Assembly: GCF_037975245.1 (NCBI RefSeq)
Contig: NC_092571.1
Span: 25,000,564-25,064,563, forward strand
Reading direction: 5' to 3'
From: Apostichopus japonicus
Lineage: Eukaryota > Echinodermata > Holothuroidea > Aspidochirotida > Stichopodidae
DNA length: 64,000 nucleotides
A program made the position numbers and the translations under genes. Of this stretch, positions 63,343 to 64,000 are shown piece by piece. The notes beneath the pieces are model-generated. The model was not told the DNA's origin and made no database searches. It was given only the letters and a program-made list of their open reading frames with translations. Positions within the stretch are counted from its first letter, which is position 1. Each line of letters opens with the position of its first letter.

Positions 63343-63839
63343 CTGCAGAGCAAAAAACATCAAAGAGAGATATTGCAAAGTAGTTTGGAAGAGTGTATGT
63401 ACACATAATTCACAAGGTTTTCAAATCGTACAGATATATCAGTTCAATTAACATTCAAGTTTCATTATTCCTTGGGGAAGTTCTAGACATGCATAGGTCA
63501 AAGAAGGGTCTTTGAATCAAATTTTAAACATCCAAAGAATCCAATGACAATCGTGTGTTGTGCAAATCTCATGAAACCATTTGTACTCTCAACTGCAAGA
63601 AGCATTTATCTACACAAGGAATGGACTAGGGTAGTTAAAAATGCATTTTCTTCTTTTTATTATCTTTCTTTTTGGAAATTTTGTTGCATTCTGGTGGTTC
63701 CATACTCAACCATTGACAGAAGACATCATCTGTTACTTTTGCTGACCAAAACCCCCAAATGAAATGGAAAAAGACATTATCACATTACCTAAGTCCACCC
63801 CTTTTGACATCTCAAATTGAAGCTTCCCAGGCATCCAAT

Positions 63840-63912
63840 AATAATTATAATACATAATTTTTATATAGCGCCAAACAAACTATGAAATAATTCTCATAGC
63901 GCTGAACAAAAT
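63840..63912 (-). mobile_element. L2/SINE-like 3' tail, reverse orientation
   Basis: AATAATTATAATACATAATT, then TTATATAGCGCCAAACAAAC and CTCATAGCGCTGAACAAAAT: the reverse complement of the same tail type. It lies in the intron 5' of the eIF4E-binding exon of eIF4G. Confidence 0.45.
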
Positions 63913-64000
63913 AAATCCAATCACGTATAACGATCCGTTTTCATAGCTTTTCATAGTTTTCATAGCTTTGTCAGAATTAGGAAGAAACAACCCTGTGCAA

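Overview
The window is AT-rich, intron-dense animal nuclear DNA. Coding exons are short (about 45 to 430 bases), carry GT/AG borders, and sit among many small transposons, G or C homopolymer runs and microsatellites. The gene content (eIF4G with vertebrate-like domains, a C-type lectin, a UNC5/PIDD-like death-fold protein) and the tRNA-derived SINEs suggest a marine deuterostome invertebrate. An echinoderm, perhaps a sea cucumber, is my best guess; that is inference, not proof. All exon models were read by eye from splice signals, reading phase and remembered families.

Left part, about 1-22,750, plus strand: a large eIF4G-like gene, cut at its 5' end by the window edge. The 22 exons I place splice in frame for 1,024 codons. 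It has an eIF4G-type N-terminal segment, then three tandem copies of a three-exon cassette. Each cassette carries an intact eIF4E-binding motif (YDRVFLL, YSRDFLL, YSRDFLL) with its downstream conserved arm. An MA3 domain and a C-terminal W2 domain follow. The central MIF4G (HEAT-1) domain, which nucleates eIF4A/eIF3/RNA assembly in ordinary eIF4G, is absent; two short linker exons bridge the third cassette to MA3.

Right part, about 46,350-63,350, minus strand: an ordinary eIF4G, cut at its 5' end. It runs from a single eIF4E-binding exon (YDRTFLL) through MIF4G, MA3 and W2 to a stop (19 exons, 930 codons). Several exons have the same length and phase as those of the left gene (128, 93, 173, 205 and 99 bases), so the two are paralogues. 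They face each other tail to tail.

Middle, 22,750-46,350: two unrelated minus-strand genes among repeats. One (28,746-34,151) encodes a small secreted C-type lectin. The other (37,036-41,475, 5' end unresolved) encodes a protein with an N-terminal death-fold-like domain, a UPA-like beta region and a C-terminal death-fold domain, as in UNC5/UNC5CL/PIDD. The repeats include a hAT-like element with perfect 8-bp target duplications and a solo LTR nested inside it, further hAT-like and TTAA-flanked MITEs, a tRNA-SINE with a 10-bp target duplication, a 53-copy GGAGGGA array and a 50-bp perfect palindrome.

The most interesting system is the left gene: a multivalent eIF4E-binding protein apparently made from eIF4G by removing MIF4G and triplicating the eIF4E-docking cassette. 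By architecture it could act as an eIF4E competitor or sponge, or as a platform bringing an MNK-type kinase (W2) to several eIF4E molecules. Those roles are inference.
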